Shown piece after piece: positions 35,876-49,200 of a stretch of DNA of 64,000 nt. Both the position numbers and the translations under genes were made by a program. The stretch is from Spisula solida (taxonomy: Eukaryota; Mollusca; Bivalvia; Venerida; Mactridae), in NCBI GenBank assembly GCA_947247005.1, contig OX365954.1, forward strand, positions 5,038,001 to 5,102,000, read 5' to 3'. How positions within the stretch are numbered: the first letter of the stretch is position 1; every line of letters starts with the position of its first letter. The notes beneath the pieces were generated by a model. That model had not been told where the DNA came from. It worked only from the letters and a program-made list of their open reading frames with translations, and did no database searches.

Positions 35876-36524
35876 GCGCATGCGTGTTGAAGATATCAGA
35901 TTATGCGTGATGGAAATGTCAGGATGTGCGCATGCGTGTTTGGAATGCCAGGATGTGCGTATGTCATGGGTAATAGTAGGGTATATGCGTTTATGTGCGA
36001 GTTGAATGAATGTATGTATGTTTGTGCGATGACACGATGTATGTATGCGTGCGAGATGACAGGGTATGTATGAGTCTGATATGACAGGGTATGTATGCGT
36101 GTGATATGACATGGTATGTATGCGTGTGCGATGACAAAGTATGTATGCGTGTGATATGACAGGGTATGTATGCGTGTGATATGATAGGTTATGTATGCGT
36201 GTGATATAACGGTGTATGTATGCGTGCGAGATGACAGGATGTATGTATGCGTGTGATATGACAAGGTATCTATGCGTGTGATATGACAGGGTATGTATGC
36301 GTGTTATATGACAGGGTATGTATGCGTGCGAGATGCAGGATGTATGTATGCGTGTGAGAAGACAAGGTATGTATGCGTGTGATATGACAGGGTATGTATG
36401 CGTGTGATATGACAGGGTATGTATGCGTGCGAGATGCAGGATGTATGTATGCGTGTGAGAAGACAAGGTATGTATGCGTGTGATATGACAGGGTATGTAT
36501 GCGTGTGATATGACAGGGTATGTA
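35876..36524. repeat. 25-bp minisatellite (left half of a compound array)
   Basis: The unit reads GTATGTATGCGTGTGATATG plus ACAGG, with variants GCGAGATGACA and GTGAGAAGACA. A block of four units (about 100 bp, containing GCGAGATGCAGG) occurs twice in succession near 36327 and 36427. The first copies near 35880 are diverged. Minus-strand frames of 85 to 207 codons with a 25-residue period are repeat artefacts. Confidence 0.93.
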
Positions 36525-37090
36525 CATGCGTGTGATATGACAGGGTATCTACATGTGTGTGATATGACAGGGTATGAACATGCCTGTGATATGACAGGGT
36601 ATGTACATGCGTGTGATATGACAGGTTATGTACATGCCTGTGATATGACAGAATATGTGCATGCGTGTGATATGACAGGGTATGTGCATGCGTGTGATAT
36701 GACAGGATATGTACATGCGTGTGATATGACGGAATATGTGCATGCGTTTGATATGACAGGATATGTACATGCGTGTGATATGACAGGATATGTACATGCG
36801 TGTGATATGACAGAATATGTGCATGCGTGTGATATGACAGAATATGTACATGCGTGTGATATGACAGGATATGTACATGCCTGTGATATGACAGGGTGTG
36901 TACATGCGTGTGATATGACAGGGTATGTACATGCCTGTGATATGACAGGATATGTGCATGCGTGTGATATGACAGAATATGTACATGTGTGTGGTATGAC
37001 AGGGTGTGTACATGCGTGTGAAGTGACAGGACGTGTACATGCGTGTGAAGTGACAGGATATGTACAGGCGTGTGAGATAACAGGATATGC
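36525..37090. repeat. 27-bp minisatellite (right half of the compound array)
   Basis: The unit is that of the left half plus two bases: GTATGT-AC-ATGCGTG. About 21 copies follow with no gap. As 27 is divisible by 3, both strands stay open. The plus frame at 36495-37175 has an ATG and a 9-residue period (YVHACDMTG) and ends in about 30 unique codons. The minus frame spans 206 codons. A repeat artefact is the simplest reading, though the long open plus frame cannot be excluded as an expressed repetitive peptide. Confidence 0.9.
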
Positions 37091-37175
37091 GTATTTGGGT
37101 GACGATAGATTGTGCCATGTGTGTTGGAGTGACAGTTTGGCGCCAGAGCTCGATGGAGGAGATTTTCAAAATTGA

Positions 37176-39494
37176 GTATTTTTAAAATTAATTATCAGCA
37201 TGTCTTCATGCGACGATGTTTCCGTTGTAATACTTAATGTAATCCAATTTTGCTTTCTATTTTGTGTTATTTTATTCATTTTTCTATGTTTGTATGTGTT
37301 TATAATAGATAAGTTTTAACCAATCAATATGTACAGTTAGTTGTTTGTTAATTGTGCATTGGTACGTATTGCTTTAAATCGATCATAAACTTCATAATTC
37401 GTCAAAAACATGGCTGCTTAATATAAATTGCTCATAGTAAAACCAAACGTTTTTTTCCGCCAGGATTCTCTTTAAATATAAAGTGGTATCAATTGAGATA
37501 AACATCGCTTTACGTTTATTTCAGCCTTACCAGACTCAATATCTACTTTGTACTTATGTTATTTTTACAGTAAAACATTTTTTAATCAGTTCGAGTTTTA
37601 ATCAGAATGTATGTTGTTATTTTTGTTTGTATATGCTCATTTTGATCTATACATGATTGCCTTACCAAGTTTACGGTAGTTTTTCTTATTTATTCCTGGA
37701 TTTTTATTGAAATTTCATTTATAAATATCTTTATGTAAAAGCCAATGGTGGGTAGTCATGATAAGATTGTAGTTTTTATTTGTGCTATAGATTCATGATT
37801 GTAATTGACTATCCCAGATGTTGGGCGTTGAAATGTTTAGTTTAGTGTTATTGCCTGTAACATATAAATGGCATATGAGTTGCGCCACAAGTTCTAATAC
37901 TTAGTTACAATGTTTAATTTGTCAATCTCTATAGTGCTAGAATGTTTTTGTACATCTGTATGTATTTATGTACCATATATAGTCGACCATAAGTCGACCA
38001 TAAGTCGACCGTAAGTCTACACCAGCCACAAGTCGAATAGCTTATAAGAAGTTGCAATAATTACCGTATTTTCTAAATGCACGGGAAGTATTATTACCAT
38101 ATTTACAACAGACAATAATCAGTAGTTAAAGGTTATATTATATTAGTAATTCATGTAAAAATTGATGCAAGTGTCACACATGCACGTCCAGTCCAGTGGA
38201 ACGTCATTTTACCGGTAGTTCTTGGGCCATATTTGATTATATTCGGTGACAGAGTTATGATGGTGATCTATGGATCTATGAGTGACTGCGCACCATTTGG
38301 CTTTGTACCCTAGTCATCAAAATAGCATCGTTGTACATACTCATATTGTCTGTAAAGGCATCTATCGTTATGTGTTATAATTATGTGTATTATATGTTTT
38401 ATAATGCTTACTGTTTCCTTGAAGGCAATTTTATATGGCTGTCCTTAATATGATGTTAAATGCGTACATGCTCGTATAATATGCCCAGGCACTTCAGGTA
38501 TTTTTTTATCATTTTCCGGACCTAAACGGAAAATCTCGAGACTGAAACACACTGCTTAATATACAAAATATATTGCAGTTTTAAGACAACTTATATATAC
38601 TTGCTTCCAAGTGTACATTCTGAAAGTAAATAAAATATAACGTTTCTTTTATTGAAACTCTCCAGAAAAATGAGCATACAATAAGAATAAATAAAGGGCA
38701 ATACCGATAGGGTGGGGTACGGGTTCGTTGTATTTCAAGGACAGCCATATCTTATATCATGCCGATTTGCTGATACATATAAACAAATTATATATCTCGT
38801 AATGCTAAATTCTGGCTTCATATAACAACCGTGTATTATTCCAGTGGTTAAATTGTACAAAATATTTAAACCTTTTTTATTTCATATTTGTTCTCTCCAA
38901 GTAATAAAACTTCTAGAGCTGAGATTTTGGAATTAGTTCCACATGGTATGGATTAAAATGCTATGCTTATGGTATTATTGACGTTTGGAAATTCAAGGGT
39001 ACCACTTAAATAAATGTGTGAAATAAATAAATATTAAATATTTACAGTTGTTGTTTTGTTATTTATGTTTGTTGAGATGTTTTCAAAATGTTGATAGTAT
39101 GATGTATGATGGCGTAATTTGACGCACATGTATGCTAATGTGTGAAATTATGCCCTAGCAGTACGAGTAGATTGACTTTACGGAGCTTGGTGTTTAGTTA
39201 TGGCTAAATAATACTTAGTAATACAAGAGTGATCACCGGATATTTAACGTACAGGATTTGTTCTGTAAGAAATTATCACTGAAAACACAAGCATGTAACT
39301 CTCAAGAGGCAAGAGCAGAAGAGGAGTACAGAACATGAAATAAATTGTTAAACATGACAATGAAACACGGTTTGCTAGAGAGAAATTATACACTACTGAA
39401 GTAACTAACAAAAGATGTGAAAATGTAAAAAGATGTTAAGTTAACAATTTTCGAGGGTGCTTTCAGCAGTTCAACCGTTCAGCCACCCGTTGAT
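37176..39494. other. Non-coding, short motif repeats only
   Basis: Very AT-rich. A short tandem of AAGTCGACC-type words lies at 37980-38035. A perfect 14-bp inverted pair, ATATGGCTGTCCTT and its complement, lies at 38433-38446 and 38737-38750. No exon is seen. Confidence 0.45.
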
Positions 39495-39750
39495 ATTTTA
39501 AATTCCCCTTGTCATTGGGTAACCTAACGAAACCTGCGTTTGAGGCTCCCTGTGGAGACTATTTCTCTCCTAGTGGGTGTGCACCCAACATCGATCTGCG
39601 GCGCACAGGAATGTTGAACATGTGCAGACAACGCCCTCAGAGAAGCCAATTTACACCTTGGTCGAGTGGGATATTCTTGCTCAGACGGTGATCGAACCCG
39701 AGACTTCTCGATCCTAAAGCGCACCTTAACCATAGGCCACCGCTCCCAGC
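39495..39750 (-). repeat. tRNA-derived SINE, about 255 bp
   Basis: The minus strand begins GCTGGGAGCGGTGGCCTATG. Box A is TGGCCTATGGTTAAGG (complement of 39724-39739) and box B is GGGTTCGATCACC (complement of 39687-39699), about 25-35 bp apart. A roughly 180-bp body follows and ends in an AT-rich tail (AATTTAAAATATC). The GGCC-TGGTTAAGG form of box A is like tRNA-Leu or tRNA-Ser. Open frames across it on both strands are incidental. Confidence 0.75.
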
Positions 39751-40093
39751 AAATTAAAGGTATTGTTGTCTAAGCTGGCGATTCAAACATCTCAGGTTAT
39801 ATTTATGTAGAGTGTTGTTACCGCTGACACTAAAGGTGTACAGTTTGAGTACATAAAAGTAATAGCAACAAACGGGGACACAACTAGAGAGTGACCACGA
39901 TATGAATTATCGAGATATCAGAGACATGGCCATGATAATCATTATTAGTCTATGTGTCTAAAATACACACAGTTTACTGAAAAATAGATAAAGCAGATCT
40001 TAGATAAATACTTAACAATCAAAGTGCATTAAATCGCGTGTGTGTCAAGGTCGATTGCTGATTATTATTCTTTACTGAGATATTATTATTACA
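39751..40093. other. Non-coding spacer before the 55-bp satellite
   Basis: AT-rich sequence between the SINE and the satellite, with no frame, repeat or inverted pair noted. Confidence 0.5.
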
Positions 40094-41340
40094 CCATGTA
40101 TTGTCCAAACACTAGACATTGTCATTGTGTTATCTCCCTTACTATACTCCGTGTAGTGTCCACACACTAGACATTGTTATTGCGTTATCTCCCTTACTAT
40201 ACTCCGTGTAGTGTCCGCACACTGGACATTGTTATTGCGTTATCTCCCTTACTATACTCCGTGTAGTGTCCGCACACTAGACATTGTTATTGCGTTATCT
40301 CCCTTACTATACTCCGTGTAGTGTCCGCACACTAGACATTGTTATTGCGTTATCTCCCTTACTATACTCCGTGTAGTGTCCGCACACTAGACATTGTTAT
40401 TGCGTTATCTCCCTTACTATACTCCGTGTAGTGTCCGCACACTAGACATTGTCATTGTGTTATCTCCCTTACTATACTCCGTGTAGTGTCCACACACTAG
40501 ACATTGTCATTGTGTTATCTCCCTTACTATACTCCGTGTAGTGTCCACACACTAGACATTGTCATTGTGTTATCTCCTTTACTATACTCCGTGTAGTGTC
40601 CACACACGGGACATTGTCATTGTGTTATGTCCTTTACTATACTCCGTGTAGTGTCCACACACGGGACATTGTCATTGTGTTATGTCCTTTACTATACTCC
40701 GTGTAGTGTCCGCACACGGGACATTGTCATTGTGTTATGTCCTTTACTATACTCCGTGTAGTGTCCACACACGGGACATTGTCATTGTGTTATGTCCTTT
40801 ACTATACTCCGTGTAGTGTCCGCACACGGGACATTGTCATTGTGTTATCTCCCTTACTATACTCCGTGTAGTGTCCACACACTAGACATTGTCATTGTGT
40901 TATCTCCCTTACTATACTCCGTGTAGTGTCCGCACACTAGACATTGTCATTGTGTTATCTCCTTTACTATACTCCGTGTAGTGTCCACACACGGGACATT
41001 GTCATTGTGTTATGTCCTTTACTATACTCCGTGTAGTGTCCGCACACGGGACATTGTCATTGTGTTATGTCCTTTACTATACTCCGTGTAGTGTCCACAC
41101 ACGGGACATTGTCATTGTGTTATCTCCTTTACTATACTCCGTGTAGTGTCCGCACACGGGACATTGTCATTGTGTTATGTCCTTTACTATACTCCGTGTA
41201 GTGTCCACACACGGGACATTGTCATTGTGTTATCTCCTTTACTATACTCCGTGTAGTGTCCGCACACGGGACATTGTCATTGTGTTATCTCCTTTACTAT
41301 ACTCCGTGTAGTGTCCGCACACGGGACATTGTCATTGTGT

Positions 41341-41925
41341 TATGTCCTTTACTATACTCCGTGTAGTGTCTAAACACACCGGACATTGTCATTGTGCTAT
41401 GTCCTTTACTATACTCCGTGTAGTGTCTAAACACACCGGACATTGTCATTGTGTTATGTCCTTTACTATACTCCGTGTAGTGTCTAAACACACCGGACAT
41501 TGTCATTGTGTTATGTCCTTTACTATACTCCGTGTAGTGTCTAAACACACCGGACATTGTCATTGTGTTATGTCCTTTACTAGACTCCGTGTAGTGTCTA
41601 AACACACCGGACATTGTCATTGTGTTATGTCCTTTACTATACTCCGTGTAGTGTCTAAACACATCGGACATTGTCATTGTGTTATGTCCTTTACTATACT
41701 CCGTGTAGTGTCCAAACACACCGGCATTGTCATTGTGTTATGTCCTTTACTATACTCCGTGTAGTGTCCAAACACACCGGACATTGTCATTGTGTTATGT
41801 CCTTTACTATACTCCGTGTAGTGTCTAAACACACTGGACATTGTCATTGTGTTATGTCCTTTACTATACTCCGTGTAGTGTCCAAACACACCGGCATTGT
41901 CATTGTGTTATCGCCCTTACTATAC
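41341..41925. repeat. 57-bp variant domain inside the satellite
   Basis: Units carry GTGTCTAAACACACCGG or GTGTCCAAACACACCGG, two bases longer than the rest. As 57 divides by 3, frames stay open on both strands: 140 codons each at 41342-41764 and 41297-41719, with a 19-residue period. The units are more alike than those around them, which suggests recent local amplification. Confidence 0.9.
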
Positions 41926-42839
41926 TTCGTGTAGTGTCCGCACACTGGACATTGTCAATGTGTTATCGCCCTTACTATACTCCGTGTAGTGTCCGCACAC
42001 TGGACATTGTCATTGTGTTATCTCCCTTACTATACTCCGTGTAGTGTCCGCACTCTGGACATTGCCATTGTGTTATCTCCCTTACTATACTCCGTGTAGT
42101 GTCCACACACTGGACATTGTCATTGTGGTATCGCCCTTACTATACTTCGTGTAGTGTCCGCACACTGGACATTGTCACTGTGTTATCGCCCTTACTATAC
42201 TCCGTGTAGTGTCCGCACACTGGACATTGTCACTGTGTTATCTCCCTTACTATACTCCGTGTAGTGTCCACACACTGGACGTTGTCATTGTGTTATCTCC
42301 CTTACTATACTCCGTGTAGTGTCCGCACTCTGGACATTGCCATTGTGTTATCTCCCTTACTATACTCCGTGTAGTGTCCACACACTGGACGTTGTCATTG
42401 TGTTATCTCCCTTACTATACTCCGTGTAGTGTGCGCACACTGGACATTGCCATTGTGTTATCTCCCTTACTATACTCCGTGTAGTGTCCGCACTCTGGAC
42501 ATTGCCATTGTGTTATCTCCCTTACTATACTCCGTGTAGTGTCCACACACTGGACGTTGTCATTGTGTTATTTCCCTTACTATACTCCGTGTAGTGTGCG
42601 CACACTGGACATTGCCATTGTGTTATCTCCCTTACTATACTCCGTGTAGTGTTCGCACTCTGGACATTGCCATTGTGTTATCTCCCTTACTATACTCCGT
42701 GTAGTGTCCACACACTGGACGTTGTCATTGTGTTATCTCCCTTACTATACTCCGTGTAGTGTGCGCACACTGGACATTGCCATTGTGTTATCTCCCTTAC
42801 TATACTCCGTGTAGTGTTCGCACTCTGGACATTGCCATT

Positions 42840-45479
42840 GTGTTATCTCCCTTACTATACTCCGTGTAGTGTGCGTACACTGGACATTGCCATTGTGTTA
42901 TCTCCCTTACTATACTCCGTGTAGTGTCCACACACTGGACATTGTCTTTGTTTTATCTCCCTTAATATACTCCGTGTAGTGTGCTTACACTGGACATTGT
43001 CATTGTGTTATCTCCCTTACTATACTCCGTGTAGTGTCCGCACTCTGGACATTGCCATTGTGTTATCTCCCTTACTATACTCCGTGTAGTGTCCGCACTC
43101 TGGACATTGTCATTGTGTTATCTCCCTTACTATACTCCGTGTAGTGTCCGCACTCTGGACATTGCCATTGTGTTATCTCCCTTACTATACTCCGTGTAGT
43201 GTCCGCACTCTGGACATTGCCATTGTGTTATCTCCCTTACTATACTCCGTGTAGTGTGCATACACTGGACGTTGTCATTGTGTTATCTCCCTTACTATAC
43301 TCCGTGTAGTGTGCGCACACTGGACATTGCCATTGTGTTATCTCCCTTACTATACTCCGTGTAGTGTCCGCACACTGGACGTTGTCATTGTGTTATCTCC
43401 CTTACTATACTCCGTGTAGTGTGCGCACACTGGACATTGCCATTGTGTTATCTCCCTTACTATACTCCGTGTAGAGTCCGCACACTGGACATTGTCATTG
43501 TGTTATCTCCCTTACTATACTCCGTATAGTGTCTGCACACTGGACATTGTCTTTGTATTATCTCCCTTACTATACCCCGTGTAGTGTGCTTACACTGGAC
43601 ATTGTCATTGTGTTATCTCCCTTACTATACTCCTTGTTGTGTCCAAACACTGGACATTGTCATTGTTTTATCTCCCTTACTATACTCCGTGTAGTGTGCT
43701 TACACTGGACATTGTCATTGTGTTATCTCCCTTACTATACTCCGTGTAGTGTCCGCTCACTGGACATTGTCTTTGTTTTATCTCCCTTACTATACTCCGT
43801 GTAGTGTGCTTACACTGGACATTGTCATTGTGTTATCTCCCTTACTATACTCCGTGTAATGTCCGCTCACTGGACATTGTCATTGTGTTATCCCCCTTAC
43901 TATACTCCGTGTAATGTCCGCTCACTGGACATTGTCATTGTGTTATCACCCTTACTATACTCCGTGTAGTGTCCGCACACTGGACATTGTCTTTGTATTA
44001 TCTCCCCTACTATACCCCGTGTAGTGTGCTTACACTGGACATTGTCATTGTGTTATCTCCCTTACTATACTCCTTGTTTTGTCCAAACACTGGCCATTGT
44101 CTTTGTTTTATCTCCCTTACTATACTCCGTGTAGTGTGCTTACACTGGACGTTGTCATTGTGTTATCTCCCTTACTATACTCCGTGTAGTGTGCGTACAC
44201 TGGACATTGCCATTGTGTTATCTCCCTTACTATACTCCGTGTAGTGTCCACACACTGGACATTGTCTTTGTTTTATCTCCCTTAATATACTCCGTGTAGT
44301 GTGCTTACACTGGACATTGTCATTGTGTTATCTCCCTTACTATACTCCGTGTAGTGTCCGCACTCTGGACATTGCCATTGTGTTATCTCCCTTACTATAC
44401 TCCGTGTAGTGTCCGCACTCTGGACATTGTCATTGTGTTATCTCCCTTACTATACTCCGTGTAGTGTCCGCACTCTGGACATTGCCATTGTGTTATCTCC
44501 CTTACTATACTCCGTGTAGTGTCCGCACTCTGGACATTGCCATTGTGTTATCTCCCTTACTATACTCCGTGTAGTGTGCACACACTGGACGTTGTCATTG
44601 TGTTATCTCCCTTACTATACTCCGTGTAGTGTGCGCACACTGGACATTGCCATTGTGTTATCTCCCTTACTATACTCCGTGTAGTGTCCGCACACTGGAC
44701 GTTGTCATTGTGTTATCTCCCTTACTATACTCCGTGTAGTGTGCGCACACTGGACATTGCCATTGTGTTATCTCCCTTACTATACTCCGTGTAGAGTCCG
44801 CACACTGGACATTGTCATTGTGTTATCTCCCTTACTATACTCCGTATAGTGTCTGCACACTGGACATTGTCTTTGTATTATCTCCCTTACTATACCCCGT
44901 GTAGTGTGCTTACACTGGACATTGTCATTGTGTTATCTCCCTTACTATACTCCTTGTTGTGTCCAAACACTGGACATTGTCATTGTTTTATCTCCCTTAC
45001 TATACTCCGTGTAGTGTGCTTACACTGGACATTGTCATTGTGTTATCTCCCTTACTATACTCCGTGTAGTGTCCGCTCACTGGACATTGTCTTTGTTTTA
45101 TCTCCCTTACTATACTCCGTGTAGTGTGCTTACACTGGACATTGTCATTGTGTTATCTCCCTTACTATACTCCGTGTAATGTCCGCTCACTGGACATTGT
45201 CATTGTGTTATCCCCCTTACTATACTCCGTGTAATGTCCGCTCACTGGACATTGTCATTGTGTTATCACCCTTACTATACTCCGTGTAGTGTCCGCACAC
45301 TGGACATTGTCTTTGTATTATCTCCCCTACTATACCCCGTGTAGTGTGCTTACACTGGACATTGTCATTGTGTTATCTCCCTTACTATACTCCTTGTTTT
45401 GTCCAAACACTGGCCATTGTCTTTGTTTTATCTCCCTTACTATACTCCGTGTAGTGTGCTTACACTGGACGTTGTCATT
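42840..45479. repeat. Tandem 1,320-bp higher-order duplication
   Basis: The 24-unit block starting near 42840 recurs at an offset of exactly 1,320 bp (44160 on). Long stretches are identical and I noted only isolated differences, such as TACACTGGACG to CACACTGGACG at 43261/44581. Rare unit variants (CTTGTTTTGTCC, CTTGTTGTGTCC, TATCACC) repeat in the same order, which confirms a block copy rather than independent unit variation. Confidence 0.88.
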
Positions 45480-46269
45480 GTGTTATCTCCCTTACTATAC
45501 TCCGTGTAGTGTGCGCACACTGGACATTGCCATTGTGTTATCTCCCTTACTATACTCCGTGTAGTGTCCACACACTGGACATTGTCTTTGGTTTATCTCC
45601 CTTAATATACTCCGTGTAGTGTGCTTACACTGGACATTGTCATTGTGTTATCTCCCTTACTATACTCCGTATAGTGTCCGCACTCTGGACATTGTCATTG
45701 TGTTATCTCCCTTACTATACTCCGTGTAGTGTCCGCACTCTGGACTTTGTCATTGTGTTATCTCCCTTACTATACTCCGTGTAGTGTCCGCACTCTGGAC
45801 ATTGCCATTGTGTTATCTCCCTTACTATACTCCGTGTAGTGTCCACACACTGGACATTGTCATTGTGGTATCGCCCTTACTATACTTCGTGTAGTGTCCG
45901 CACACTGGACATTGTCACTGTGTTATCGCCCTTACTATACTCCGTGTAGTGTCCGCACACTGGACATGGTCACTGTGTTATCTCCCTTACTATACTCCGT
46001 GTAGTGTCCACACACTGGACGTTGTCATTGTGTTATCTCCCTTACTATACTCCGTGTAGTGTCCGCACTCTGGACATTGCCATTGTGTTATCTCCCTTAC
46101 TATACTCCGTGTAGTGTCCACACACTGGACGTTGTCATTGTGTTATCTCCCTTACTATACTCCGTGTAGTGTGCGCACACTGGACATTGCCATTGTGTTA
46201 TCTCCCTTACTATACTCCGTGTAGTGTCCGCACTCTGGACATTGCCATTGTGTTATCTCCCTTACTATA

Positions 46270-49200
46270 CTCCGTGTAGTGTCCACACACTGGACGTTGT
46301 CATTGTGTTATTTCCCTTACTATACTCCGTGTAGTGTGCGCACACTGGACATTGCCATTGTGTTATCTCCCTTACTATACTCCGTGTAGTGTTCGCACAC
46401 TGGACGTTGTCATTGTGTTATCCCCCTTACTATACTCCGTGTAGTGTGCGCACACTGGACATTGCCATTGTGTTATCTCCCTTACTATACTCCGTGTAGT
46501 ATCCGCACACTGGACATTGTCATTGTGTTATCTCCCTTACTATACTCCGTATAGTGTCCGCACACTGGACATTGTCTTTGTATTATCTCACTTACTATAC
46601 CCCGTGTAGTGTGCTTACACTGGACATTGTCATTGTGTTATCTCCCTTACTATACTCCTTGTTGTGTCCAAACACTGGACATTGTCTTTGTTTTATCTCC
46701 CTTACTATACTCCGTGTAGTGTGCTTACACTGGACATTGTCATTGTGTTATCTCCCTTACTATACTCCGTGTAGTGTCCGCTCACTGGACATTGTCTTTG
46801 TTTTATCACCCTTACTAACCTCCGTCTAGTGTGCTTACACTGGACATTGTCATTGTGTTATCTCCCTTACTATACTCCGTGTAATGTCCGCTCACTGGAC
46901 ATTGTCATTGTGTTATCCCCCTTACTATACTCCGTGTTGTGTCCGCTCACTGGACATTGTCATTGTGTTATCTCCCTTACTATACTCCGTGTAGTGTCCG
47001 CAAACTGGACACTGTCTTTGTATTATCTCCCTTACTATACCCCGTGTAGTGTGCTTACACTGGACATTGTCATTGTGTTATCTCCCTTACTATACTCCTT
47101 GTTGTGTCCAAACACTGGCCATTGTCTTTGTTTTATCTCCCTTACTATACTCCGTGTAGTGTGCTTACACTGGACGTTGTCATTGTGTTATTTCCCTTAC
47201 TATACTCCGTGTAGTGTGCGCACACTGGACACTGCCATTGTGTTATCTCCCTTACTATACTCCGTGTAGTGTCCACACTGGACATTGTCTTTGTTTTATC
47301 TCCCTTAATATAATCCGTGTAGTGTGCTTACACTGGACATTGTCATTGTGTTATCTCCCTTACTATACTCCGTGTAGTGTCCGCACTCTGGACATTGTCA
47401 TTGTGTTATCTCCCTTACTATACTCCGTGTAGTGTCCGCACTCTGGACATTGTCATTGTGTTATCTCCCTTACTATACTCCGTGTAGTGTCCGCACTCTG
47501 GACATTGCCATCGTGTTATCTCCCTTACTATACTCCGTGTAGTGTCCACACACTGGACATTGTCATTGTGGTATCGCCCTTACTATACTCCGTGTAGTGT
47601 CCGCACACTGGACATTGTCACTGTGTTATCGCCCTTACTATACTCCGTGTAGTGTCCGCACACTGGACATTGTCACTGTGTTATCTCCCTTACTATACTC
47701 CGTATAGTGTCCACACACTGGACGTTGTCATTGTGTTATCTCCCTTACTATACTCCGTGTAGTGTCCGCACTCTGGACATTGCCATTGTGTTATCTCCCT
47801 TACTATACTCCGTGTAGTGCCCACACACTGGACGTTGGCATTGTGTTATCTCCCTTACTATACTCCGTGTAGTGTGCGCACACTGGACATTGCCATTGTG
47901 TTATCTCCCTTACTATACTCCGTGTAGTGTCCGCACACTGGACGTTGTCATTGTGTTATCTCCCTTACTATACTCCGTGTAGTGTGTGCACACTGGACAT
48001 TGCCATAGTGTTATCTCCCTTACTATACTCCGTGTAGTGTCCGCACTCTGGACATTGCCATTGTGTTATCTCCCTTACTATACTCCGTGTAGTGTCCACA
48101 CACTGGACGTTGTCATTGTGTTATTTCCCTTACTCTACTCCGTGTAGTGTGCGCACACTGGACATTGCCATTGTGTTATCTCCCTTACTATACTCCGTTT
48201 AGTGTCCGCACACTGGACGTTGTCATTGTGTTATCTCCCTTACTATACTCCGTGTAGTGTGCGCACACTGGACATTGTCATTGTGTTATCTCCCTTACTA
48301 TACTACGTGTAGTGTCCACACACTGGACGTTGTCATTGTGTTATTTCCCTTACTATACTCCGTATAGTGTCCACACACTGGACGTTGTCATTGTGTTATC
48401 TCCCTTACTATACTCCGTGTAGTGTCCGCACTCTGGACATTGCCATTGTGTTATCTCCCTTACTATACTCCGTGTAGTGTCCGCACTCTGGACATTGTCA
48501 TTGTGCTATCTCCCTTACTATACTCCGTGTAGTGTCCGCACTCTGGACATTGCCATCGTGTTATCTCCCTTACTATACTCCGTGTAGTGTCCACACACTG
48601 GACATTGTCATTGTGGTATCGCCCTTACTATACTCCGTGTAGTGTCCGCACACTGGACATTGTCACTGTGTTATCGCCCTTACTATACTCCGTGTAGTGT
48701 CCGCACACTGGACATTGTCACTGTGTTATCTCCCTTACTATACTCCGTGTAGTGTCCGCACTCTGGACATTGCCATTGTGTTATCTCCCTTACTATACTC
48801 CGTGTAGTGTCCACACACTGGACGTTGTCATTGTGTTATTTCCCTTACTATACTCCGTGTAGTGTGCGCACACTGGACATTGCCATTGTGTTATCTCCCT
48901 TACTATACTCCGTGTAGTGTTCGCACACTGGACGTTGTCATTGTGTTATCCCCCTTACTATACTCCGTGTAGTGTGCGCACACTGGACATTGCCATTGTG
49001 TTATCTCCCTTACTATACTCCGTGTAGTATCCGCACACTGGACATTGTCATTGTGTTATCTCCCTTACTATACTCCGTATAGTGTCCGCACACTGGACAT
49101 TGTCTTTGTATTATCTCACTTACTATACCCCGTGTAGTGTGCTTACACTGGACATTGTCATTGTGTTATCTCCCTTACTATACTCCTTGTTGTGTCCAAA

